Source of the DNA: an uncultured Colwellia sp.
Lineage (GTDB): Bacteria; Pseudomonadota; Gammaproteobacteria; Enterobacterales; Alteromonadaceae
Direction: 5' to 3'
Assembly: GCA_913058145.1 (NCBI GenBank)
Contig: CAJXQM010000025.1
Coordinates: 1 to 40,737 of the forward strand
Length of the DNA stretch: 40,737 nt
The position numbers and the translations under genes were made by a program. Below are positions 17,075 through 24,567 of this stretch, piece after piece. The notes beneath the pieces were generated by a model. That model saw nothing but the letters and a program-made list of their open reading frames with translations, searched no databases and was not told where the DNA came from. Every line of letters starts with the position of its first letter. Positions within the stretch are counted from its first letter, which is position 1.

Positions 17075-19399
17075 TTATAATGAAGTTTTTTTGTTCGGCC
17101 ATAAAAATGCTGCTAATGCAGGTAACACAATGACTGCTGCTAACATATTAACTAAAAACATAAAGGTTAATAACACCCCCATATCTACTTGAAATTTCAA
17201 GTCTGAGAAAAACCATGTTGATACACCAATAGCAAGAGTAAATCCTGTGATCAAGACCGCGCTACCACGTTCCTTTAAAGCCGCAAGATAAGCATCATGT
17301 ACATTAGCACCTGCTTTTAATTGTGCACTCATAGTGGATAAAATATAAATACCATAATCAACACCAATACCAACACCTAGAGCTATTACGGGTAAAGTGG
17401 AAACGGTTAAGCCAATATCTAACACCGTCATTAACCACTGAGCTAAGGTTGATACTACATATAAAGGTAATACAACAACAACCGTTGCTCTTATACTTCT
17501 AAAACTGAGTAAACATAAGATAATCACGGCACCATATACGTAAAGCATCATAGGTAACTGAGCCTCTGCAACTGCTTCATTCGTTGCTGCCATTACACCA
17601 ACAGGACCTGATGCGAGCTTGAACTGTAATTGCTTATTACCCAGTTCAATTGCAGCTAATTTAACTTCTTTAATCACACGATCAATAGTTTCTGCTTTAT
17701 GATCTTCCAAAAACAAAATGACAGGCATAACACTACAGTCACTATTTAATAAACCACTTGAGGAAGGTACGCGTGCAATAGATTGTACTAGTGTTTGCTG
17801 GTTACGCGGGATCACTCGCCATTTAGGATTACCCTCGTTATACCCTGCGTTAACTAATTTAGATATAGAAGCTAAGCTCACTGCTGATTGAACCCCTATA
17901 ACATTTTCCATGCGCCATTGAAATTTATCAATAGTATTCATGGTATCGTAATAAGTACAGGCATCAGGAGTTGATTCTATGATCACTGACAAATAATCAA
18001 CACTGATTGCATAACGGTTAGTAATTAAAAAGGTATCTTGATTATAGCGAGATGATTCATGTAATGCTGGTGCTCCTGCATGTAATTCACCAATTTGTAA
18101 ATTTTGAGAATTAAACCAACCCGCACCATATAGCATAACGGTTAACACTAGGATTATTCTTGCTGGTCCTTTTGTTGCAAAGCTTGCCATGAAACGCCAA
18201 ACATAACTTTCTTCACCAATATTACCCGCATGATTTTTTCTGTCTTTAGACGTTATCGTTAAATATGAAACCAATAATGGTAGTAAAAGTAAATTAGTTA
18301 AAATAATCATCGCTACACCTAAAGATGCAGTGATAGCTAATTCACGAATGATGCCAATATCAATTGAAAGTAAAGTCAGAAAACCAACAGTATCAGATAG
18401 TAAGGCAATGCCACCAGGAATTAATAACGCTCTAAAACTCGCTTGTGCTGCCGCTTGGCTAGATAAACCAAGACTCACTTGCTTAACAACTGAATTAATC
18501 ATTTGAACACCATGGCTCACACCAATTGCAAAGACTAAAAAAGGTACTAAAATTGACATGGGGTCAAGCCCAAAACCCAGTGTAGACAACATACCTAATT
18601 GCCAAATAACAGCAACTAAAGAGCATGCTATAGGCAGTAACGTTAAACTAATAGAATGACAGAAAAAGAACACCATTATAGCTGTTATCACTATAGCAAT
18701 AGCAAAGAATACAGCAACACCTTTAGCGCCTTCTGCAACATCACCCACCATTTTAGCAAAACCAATAATATGGATTGAGATATTATCTTTTTCAAATTTT
18801 TGTCTTATTTCTTGCTCTAATTGTGCAGCCATTTTTAACGTATCAAGCTTTTCTCCTGTCTTTGGGTTAAAATCCATTAACGACGCTTTCACCATGGCAC
18901 AACTATAATCATCGGCAACAATGCTACCAACAATACCTGCTTTTTCTATATTACCTTTGACAATAGCTAAGCCACGTTCCGTTGCTTGAAAATCAGCTGG
19001 AATTACTGGCCCACCGGCAAAACCATCTTCTACTACTTCGACGAAACGGGTACTAGGAGAAAATAATGATTTAACCTGTATACGATTAATTCCGGGTATA
19101 AAAAATAGTTTATCGTGCACTCCTTTTAATGTTTCAAAGAAGTTAGCCGTAAATATATCCCCGTCACGATTACATACTGAAATTAAAATATTATTAGCCC
19201 CACCGAAATTTTCCCTATGTTTTAAATAGGTTTTCATATAATCATGGTTAAGTGGGATGTTTTTAGTAAAAGACGCACCTAGCTTTATTTGTGTGGCTTG
19301 AAACACCAAGAAAACACTGGCTAAAACAAACAGTATTAACACCAAAAATTTATGGCGGAACAGGCCTACTTCTAAACGGTTGACAAGGGAAATTTTCAT
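17075..19399 (-). CDS. RND superfamily exporter, MMPL family
   Basis: A 774-residue inner-membrane protein with the duplicated MMPL layout: helix 1 (about 15-35), a periplasmic loop, five helices including a sterol-sensing-like segment (LVPFLVFAIGVSHGVQMI, about 285-302), a cytoplasmic link, helix 7 (about 413-430), a second periplasmic loop and five more helices with VIALGVGIGVDYGIYIL. MMPL proteins export lipids or other hydrophobic molecules using the proton gradient. It is the last gene of a four-gene run with DUF1302, DUF1329 and a YCF48-like protein, a combination that recurs in many marine and Pseudomonas-type gammaproteobacteria. The substrate is unknown. It starts 49 bases after the YCF48-like gene. 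Confidence 0.92.
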   Translation of the reverse strand: MKISLVNRLEVGLFRHKFLVLILFVLASVFLVFQATQIKLGASFTKNIPLNHDYMKTYLKHRENFGGANNILISVCNRDGDIFTANFFETLKGVHDKLFFIPGINRIQVKSLFSPSTRFVEVVEDGFAGGPVIPADFQATERGLAIVKGNIEKAGIVGSIVADDYSCAMVKASLMDFNPKTGEKLDTLKMAAQLEQEIRQKFEKDNISIHIIGFAKMVGDVAEGAKGVAVFFAIAIVITAIMVFFFCHSISLTLLPIACSLVAVIWQLGMLSTLGFGLDPMSILVPFLVFAIGVSHGVQMINSVVKQVSLGLSSQAAAQASFRALLIPGGIALLSDTVGFLTLLSIDIGIIRELAITASLGVAMIILTNLLLLPLLVSYLTITSKDRKNHAGNIGEESYVWRFMASFATKGPARIILVLTVMLYGAGWFNSQNLQIGELHAGAPALHESSRYNQDTFLITNRYAISVDYLSVIIESTPDACTYYDTMNTIDKFQWRMENVIGVQSAVSLASISKLVNAGYNEGNPKWRVIPRNQQTLVQSIARVPSSSGLLNSDCSVMPVILFLEDHKAETIDRVIKEVKLAAIELGNKQLQFKLASGPVGVMAATNEAVAEAQLPMMLYVYGAVIILCLLSFRSIRATVVVVLPLYVVSTLAQWLMTVLDIGLTVSTLPVIALGVGIGVDYGIYILSTMSAQLKAGANVHDAYLAALKERGSAVLITGFTLAIGVSTWFFSDLKFQVDMGVLLTFMFLVNMLAAVIVLPALAAFLWPNKKTSL

Positions 19400-19448
19400 A
19401 ATGTATTACAATCCAATTATTCTTATGGTTTAAATTTTAAAAGAAAGT

Positions 19449-20474
19449 TTATAAAGAAATTGTTTTAACTCCAACATCAGAAACAACTATTAATTGATCA
19501 TTAAACCAAACCCCTGCAATTAAAGCTTTACCATCTTTTTGATTTCTTAAACGATAACTTACACCATCGTCATTACTTTCTAGCAAAGTACCATTATTTG
19601 CGAGTAAAAAAATGCGATCATCATTCGTTAAAACAATATCATTAATCAATGCCGTCGTATTAGTTTTGCGTAGTATCCATGGTGTATCATTTTTTAAACG
19701 TCTAAAGACATGTCCACGTAAGCCTACAACAAGCAAGTTACCTTGCATGGTTATCGCTATATCAAAAAAGGATCCTTGATAAATTTCATCAAATAGTTGC
19801 CAGTGTTTGCCAAAATCATTACTTTTAGCAATTAAGCCAATTTCACCGACCATATAAAGTGTAGTTCCATCAAGTACTAAGCGATTAAAATGAGGTAAAA
19901 TGGAGGAGACTTCATCTAGATACGCTTCTTCATCTTCTTGTTTTAGCTCGGCTAGATATTCAGCATCATCAGGTAATAAGAACTCAGTATGAAATTCGTT
20001 TTGCCATGTTTTGCCTCCATCTAAAGTTCTAAAGAGAAGTCCGTAGGCACCAATCGCCACACCTTCAAGCTTTGTTTTAAAAACTATATTAAGTAAAGGC
20101 TTTTCTAACGTAGGTTTATACAGTTGTACTTGCCACGTTAATCCACCATCTTGACTATGTAAGATGGTGGCGTCATGACCAACGGCCCAACCAAGAGTCT
20201 CGTTGTAAAAAAAAACATTGGTTAACGTTGTTTGTACAGGCACACTGGCCTGTTGCCAGTTAACGCCATCGGTAGACCAAATTATATGTCCGTGTTCACC
20301 AACGGCCACTAGTTTAACTTGTCCAACGGTAGTTATGTCTAATAATAACGATTGACTGACTAAAGGGGTTTTCACGGAAGGAATATAAGCGGTTGAAGAA
20401 GCGTCTACAGCCAATATTTCTAGGCTGAATGAGCACAGTAAAAAGCTCATCAATAAAGGTAAAAAAAAATGCAT
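19449..20474 (-). CDS. YCF48-like/BNR-repeat beta-propeller protein, exported
   Basis: A 341-residue protein with a signal peptide (about 1-23). Repeated blades carry the BNR/YCF48 pattern: STDGVNWQQ, SQDGGLTWQ, TLDGGKTWQ, SNDFGKHWQ, and ESNDDGVSY near the end, each preceded by a GxxGxI-type strand. The family name comes from the photosystem II assembly factor YCF48, but no photosynthesis is implied. Members next to MMPL transporters probably act as periplasmic scaffolds or adaptors. A strong terminator lies between this gene and DUF1329, so it is probably expressed at a lower level than the two genes upstream. The start has only a weak Shine-Dalgarno. Confidence 0.88.
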   Translation of the reverse strand: MHFFLPLLMSFLLCSFSLEILAVDASSTAYIPSVKTPLVSQSLLLDITTVGQVKLVAVGEHGHIIWSTDGVNWQQASVPVQTTLTNVFFYNETLGWAVGHDATILHSQDGGLTWQVQLYKPTLEKPLLNIVFKTKLEGVAIGAYGLLFRTLDGGKTWQNEFHTEFLLPDDAEYLAELKQEDEEAYLDEVSSILPHFNRLVLDGTTLYMVGEIGLIAKSNDFGKHWQLFDEIYQGSFFDIAITMQGNLLVVGLRGHVFRRLKNDTPWILRKTNTTALINDIVLTNDDRIFLLANNGTLLESNDDGVSYRLRNQKDGKALIAGVWFNDQLIVVSDVGVKTISL

Positions 20475-20516
20475 TTTTCGAATTCTCTACATTATTATAA
20501 TAAATAATAATAAGTT

Positions 20517-20547
20517 AAAAAAAACGGCTGACACAAGCCAGCCGTTT
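20517..20547 (-). terminator. Internal terminator between the DUF1329 and YCF48-like genes
   Basis: A 9-bp perfect stem (AAACGGCTG 20522-20530, CAGCCGTTT 20539-20547) with an 8-base loop; on the minus strand it is followed directly by a run of T. It lies 14 bases past the DUF1329 stop and should reduce, not abolish, transcription of the two genes downstream. Confidence 0.85.
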
Positions 20548-20560
20548 AACGTTGAAAGCC

Positions 20561-21934
20561 TTACCTACGACCTTCGCGTCTTAATGCTGACGGTGTGAAG
20601 CTTTTTTGCTTTAACTTCACTGAAAAATCGTACATTTTGTTTTCGTTATCCAACCCCATAGCAATATAGCGTCTAGATTGGAAATCATGATATACCTCAA
20701 GCGTAGACCATTGTGTTGGTACTTCATAGTAATTTACACCATGGGCAACAGCGATACGGTATAACTCATCTCGGTTATCATAAATATCAGAAATAGCAAC
20801 TTGCCAACTATCTTCATCAATATAGAAAACACGCTTTTTATAAGTATGACGTGTATTCTCTTTTAAATTTGCTTCAACAACCCATACCCTATGCTTTTCA
20901 TAACGTACTAACTCAGGGTTAATATGACCTGGTTGAAGAATATCGCTATATTTAAGATTATCACTATGTAAACGGTAATCGTTATACGGAATTAATAACT
21001 CTTGTTTACCTTTCAAAGTCCAGTTATAACGATTAGGTGCACCATTGTACATATCAAAATCATCGGTAAGTCTTAAACCGTCTGATGCTGAACCTGGGGC
21101 ATCATATGCCACATTGGGCGCACGACGAACACGACGCTGTCCTGTGTTATAAGTCCATGCTTGCCTAGGTGTTTTTATTTGATCCATAGTTTCATGAACC
21201 AATAGTGCGGTACCCGCTAAACGCGCAGGTTCAGTAACCTTTTGCTTAAACTTAAATAAAATATTGGTTTTTTCCAGGTCGCTAGGAGTAGTACCTTCAA
21301 GGCTATAAGGAATTAAAAGTTGATCAATGAAACCAACAAAAGTGTAGTTTCCAGACGCGGTAGGCGCTGCTTGCCCACCTTGGCGAACCATAGCTTCGCC
21401 GCGATAACGTAAAATATGATTCCAAATAGCTTCTAAGCCAGTGGCAGGGATAGGAAACGGAATACCAACAGACGCATTTTTAATACCGTTACCGCCCTCT
21501 ACTAATTCTGCACGAGTTGAGTTAACTTTTACGGCATCATAAACATGTGATGGGTAAGAGGCACTACGACGTGTTTGATAAACATCCATTTTGAATGTTT
21601 CAGGATACGTTTCAAATAACTTAACTTGTCCTGGAGTCAGTAAGTCTTTGTAATCAGATACATTCTTTGCCGTTATCGAATATTGAACCTTATCATTCGG
21701 ATAGGGATCTATATGATGGTCGCCAACATTATAGCCTGCAGGAGCTTTGGTAATACCGCCTGTCCAAGCAGGAATAGAACCATCTTTATTGGCCGCTTGA
21801 ATCGCACCTAAAGGGGTTAATTCTTTACCTAGTTTTTCAGCATCACCTGTTGAAATTTTTGCCAATACTCCACTGGAGAAAAGGGCAACCGATATTGCTA
21901 ATAATAATGACTTATTTTTCATATGAGTTTTCAT
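20561..21934 (-). CDS. DUF1329 exported protein (LolB-like fold family)
   Basis: A 457-residue protein with a signal peptide (about 1-25, ending VLA). Family DUF1329 features are the start KISTGDAEKLGKELTPLGA, the PAWTGGI segment and many aromatic residues; the YNTGQRRVRRAPNVAYD stretch is typical. Members are predicted outer-membrane or periplasmic proteins with a lipoprotein-carrier-like fold, almost always encoded beside DUF1302. AAGG stands about 8 bases before the ATG at 21934; a second in-frame ATG four codons later is possible. It follows the DUF1302 gene by 15 bases, so the two are expressed together. The ligand is unknown, probably hydrophobic. Confidence 0.92.
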   Translation of the reverse strand: MKTHMKNKSLLLAISVALFSSGVLAKISTGDAEKLGKELTPLGAIQAANKDGSIPAWTGGITKAPAGYNVGDHHIDPYPNDKVQYSITAKNVSDYKDLLTPGQVKLFETYPETFKMDVYQTRRSASYPSHVYDAVKVNSTRAELVEGGNGIKNASVGIPFPIPATGLEAIWNHILRYRGEAMVRQGGQAAPTASGNYTFVGFIDQLLIPYSLEGTTPSDLEKTNILFKFKQKVTEPARLAGTALLVHETMDQIKTPRQAWTYNTGQRRVRRAPNVAYDAPGSASDGLRLTDDFDMYNGAPNRYNWTLKGKQELLIPYNDYRLHSDNLKYSDILQPGHINPELVRYEKHRVWVVEANLKENTRHTYKKRVFYIDEDSWQVAISDIYDNRDELYRIAVAHGVNYYEVPTQWSTLEVYHDFQSRRYIAMGLDNENKMYDFSVKLKQKSFTPSALRREGRR

Positions 21935-21949
21935 ACTTGTTGCCTTTTC

Positions 21950-24016
21950 TTAAATTGAATAACTAATGCTAAAAGATGCATAATCACGGTCTTCCATTTG
22001 GTTGGTTGTGCCTACCCCATCGAAGAAAGTATTGTAGCTCAAATCTGCAGTCCAGCGACTTTGATAATTAAAGTTCAAACCAAGTGCCACAGATTTTCGA
22101 TCCTCAACAAATAAGAACAATGGATCTGGCGTTATTCCTTTTACATCGTGTGAAAACACCACACGAGGGCTCATATTAATTCCAGAGAAAACATTAGCAT
22201 AATCAAGTTTTGCAACAACTTTATACCCCCAAGCAAATTCAGTTGGAAATGGGTTAGTTTCAACACCATTTTGAACTGGCATTTCTAAGCCTGGTGCTAC
22301 AGCAATACCACCACTTCTAGCGGTAGCTGGGCCATTTAAACGTAGTACACTTTCATCAGGCATATCATTGATATTAATCCCCCCAATCTCAACTAAACCA
22401 ACAAATTGACTGGCTCCTAAGGTAGGACCGAATAAATGCGTTAACGTTAATTGGGCTTGAACAGTATCAGATAAAATAAAACCGTTGGCATCTACACCTA
22501 AAGCATAGGGCTGTCCTGTATCCGGATCATTTAACTGAGAAATACCATCGAGTTCAGGTCGTAATCCCGCATTTGCTAATTGTTGAGGCATAGCAGCAAA
22601 AAGTAGCTCAACATCATCAATTTGCAAAGGTTCATCCTGACGATAACTGATTTCACCGGCAACAGCGGTATTACCAACGGTGGTATTAAAGCTCATCGCA
22701 TACATTTTAATATCTTCAGGGTATGCTAGTTTTACTTGTGAGAAAGTACTGAGAGAGTAGAGATTTTCTGCCGTAATCTCAGTTGTCGCTAAAGTAGCTA
22801 AATCAGCGCCAATTGATGCAGCACCAAAATTTGCTGTTTGACCTGAGAAAAGTGGTCTACGACTGTGGTAGTTCACATAATAAAGGCTGAACTCAGTTTC
22901 ATTCAACTCAGGAACATACCAAGATAAACGTAAACCATATTGGCCACCATTGTCAGGTTCCAACTCCGCTGATTTACCTGGCGATCTTAACGTGATTTTA
23001 GTTGAATAAGCTAAGTAAGCTAACGCTGCATTTGAATCACCTGAGCGTACCATATCACCAATCTGATTTAACCCAGTGATTAAGGTGTTAACATCTATAT
23101 CAGGGTTGCCTGAGAATCCCAGCTGAACATTGTTGTGATTGCCACCATCACCGGCAAAATCATTGGTAGAGAAATAACTACCTGGTGGTGGTAAAACAGT
23201 CTTTTCCCAAGAATATTGGTAGAAAGCTTCCACATTGAAATTTTCAGTAACACCTAAAGATGCCCAAACAGAGCCAAAAGGAATGAAAGCTTCTTTTAAT
23301 TCTGCCCCTGGTGCTTTTAAGCGTGCGATATCTACTGGATTAATTTCGCTAATACCATGACCCATTAATGTGCTTTCACCCCAGCTAATCACCTGCTGAC
23401 CTACTCGGATTGAAAATGGCATTTCACCTAGTTCAAAATTACCGTAAAGATACGCATCAAGTAAACGAACATCTGTACAGACTTGGGCTTTAGCTTCACT
23501 ATCATTACAAGGATCGTTGATTTGACCACTCAGTTGGTTAGTCCAATCTCTGTCACTATCCATCATGGTAAAATCATAATAGTACATGCCGCGCATAAAA
23601 ACGCCCATGCCATCATAATGAACATCTAACTCATGAGTGCCTTTAAAAATTTGAGAGAATGTCTCCCCTGCATCATAGTTTAAATTACCATTATCACCAT
23701 TAGTTGAATAACCACCTGCGCCTTGCCATATAGTGGCACTAGTTGGGTTAGGATTTGCTGCACTGTGGTAATGACTAAAATCAAATCCATTGTTTACATT
23801 ATTTGCCTTGGCAATATTGTCATCCCAATTACGGTTTTCAGTTCGTATACTCGTTCCCACACTAAAAGTAGAATCGAAGCTTACTTCAACATCACCAAAT
23901 TCCCACCTTGCAGCGTGTGCATTACTTAGACTTGCACCTAGTAATGTCATTGAAAGTGCTGCGGCAATACCAACAGCTAAAGGTTTTTTAGAAAACCTGC
24001 TTGGGCTATATTTCAT
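21950..24016 (-). CDS. DUF1302 outer-membrane protein
   Basis: A 688-residue exported protein: signal peptide about 1-35 (ending AHA-A), then WEFGDVEVSFDSTFSVGTSIR, the usual start of DUF1302 proteins, and a long beta-rich region ending in SFSISYSI, a barrel-type C-terminus. The segment RVGQQVISWGEST (about 205-217) is a hallmark of the family. It is the first gene of the DUF1302-DUF1329-YCF48-like-MMPL run. The promoter inferred at 24373-24401 lies about 350 bases upstream and carries a FadR-like palindrome, which would link the run to fatty-acid metabolism. The function is unproven; transport of a lipid-like compound through the outer membrane is a reasonable guess. Confidence 0.92.
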   Translation of the reverse strand: MKYSPSRFSKKPLAVGIAAALSMTLLGASLSNAHAARWEFGDVEVSFDSTFSVGTSIRTENRNWDDNIAKANNVNNGFDFSHYHSAANPNPTSATIWQGAGGYSTNGDNGNLNYDAGETFSQIFKGTHELDVHYDGMGVFMRGMYYYDFTMMDSDRDWTNQLSGQINDPCNDSEAKAQVCTDVRLLDAYLYGNFELGEMPFSIRVGQQVISWGESTLMGHGISEINPVDIARLKAPGAELKEAFIPFGSVWASLGVTENFNVEAFYQYSWEKTVLPPPGSYFSTNDFAGDGGNHNNVQLGFSGNPDIDVNTLITGLNQIGDMVRSGDSNAALAYLAYSTKITLRSPGKSAELEPDNGGQYGLRLSWYVPELNETEFSLYYVNYHSRRPLFSGQTANFGAASIGADLATLATTEITAENLYSLSTFSQVKLAYPEDIKMYAMSFNTTVGNTAVAGEISYRQDEPLQIDDVELLFAAMPQQLANAGLRPELDGISQLNDPDTGQPYALGVDANGFILSDTVQAQLTLTHLFGPTLGASQFVGLVEIGGININDMPDESVLRLNGPATARSGGIAVAPGLEMPVQNGVETNPFPTEFAWGYKVVAKLDYANVFSGINMSPRVVFSHDVKGITPDPLFLFVEDRKSVALGLNFNYQSRWTADLSYNTFFDGVGTTNQMEDRDYASFSISYSI

Positions 24017-24277
24017 TCGTTTTATCCCCTGTAGCGAATCAAGAAACCTAAAAATGACTTTTTACTCATGTTACAAATCAAGCATTAAAGCGGCATTTTA
24101 TGGCGTGGCTTAATATCGTTATTTATTTTATTATTTATATACTTCCAATGTTACGTTAGTACATAAGTGGAAGTTAAACAATAGTTGCATCATTTTAACT
24201 CGGTAGCAAGCGCAAAAAACGATAGTTAAACCGCTGTATTTTATTGATTTGCAATTACTAAGTCATCAATAAATAAG

Positions 24278-24307
24278 CCCTGTTTAAAACACTTGTTTTA
24301 AACAGGG
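24278..24307 (-). repeat. Perfect 13-bp hairpin in the DUF1302 leader
   Basis: Arms CCCTGTTTAAAAC (24278-24290) and GTTTTAAACAGGG (24295-24307) with a 4-base loop. On the minus strand it is followed by CTTATTTATT, only moderately T-rich. It lies about 60 bases after the inferred transcription start, so it could be a leader attenuator, an RNA-stability element or a transcription terminator for pepN read-through. Confidence 0.65.
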
Positions 24308-24372
24308 TGAGGCAAGTGGAATTATCTTCAACTAAGTTAATGAAATAAAGCTTATTTCATGGTTCTATCTTA

Positions 24373-24401
24373 ATTATATAAACTAACGGATGGTCTGACC
24401 A
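24373..24401 (-). promoter_or_regulatory. Sigma70 promoter with FadR-like operator for the DUF1302 operon
   Basis: On the minus strand TGGTCA (24401-24396) and TATAAT (24378-24373) are 17 bases apart, a near-ideal promoter. The palindrome TGGTCTGACCA (24391-24401) covers the -35 hexamer and fits the FadR core TGGTNNNACCA, with the preferred C/G at the inner positions. A repressor bound here would block RNA polymerase. The regulator identity is inferred from pattern only. Confidence 0.6.
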
Positions 24402-24534
24402 CTGTTTAAAGCTATTACTCTATTACATCTTAATAAAGAAAATAATTTACCGTAATTGATAATAAAAATTTATTAATATTTGTTTCTAAGGAGAAATTTC
24501 TGTGAATATCATCATTTGTTAAGTGATTAGCGAT

Positions 24535-24558
24535 ACGCCCGATAATAGCATCGGGCGT
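24535..24558 (-). terminator. Hairpin after pepN
   Basis: ACGCCCGAT (24535-24543) and ATCGGGCGT (24550-24558) form a 9-bp perfect GC-rich stem 9 bases past the pepN stop. No clear T run follows on the minus strand, so it may protect the mRNA end or be a weak terminator. Confidence 0.55.
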
Positions 24559-24567
24559 GTGAACTGA

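Larger units (their letters stand above)
24017..24567. other. 551-bp intergenic region: promoter and leader of the DUF1302 operon
   Basis: No gene is seen. In minus-strand order it holds a hairpin after pepN (24535-24558), a sigma70-type promoter with an overlapping palindrome (24373-24401), and a long untranslated leader of about 350 bases with a perfect 13-bp hairpin (24278-24307). The rest (24017-24270) is AT-rich without visible structure. Confidence 0.75.

Noticed and set aside
19449..20474. Photosystem assembly factor, implying a phototroph
   Set aside because: YCF48-like propellers are widespread in non-phototrophs next to MMPL transporters; no photosynthesis gene is present.
23790..24113. 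107-codon plus-strand frame opposite the start of DUF1302
   Set aside because: It overlaps the signal peptide and hallmark start of DUF1302 on the other strand.
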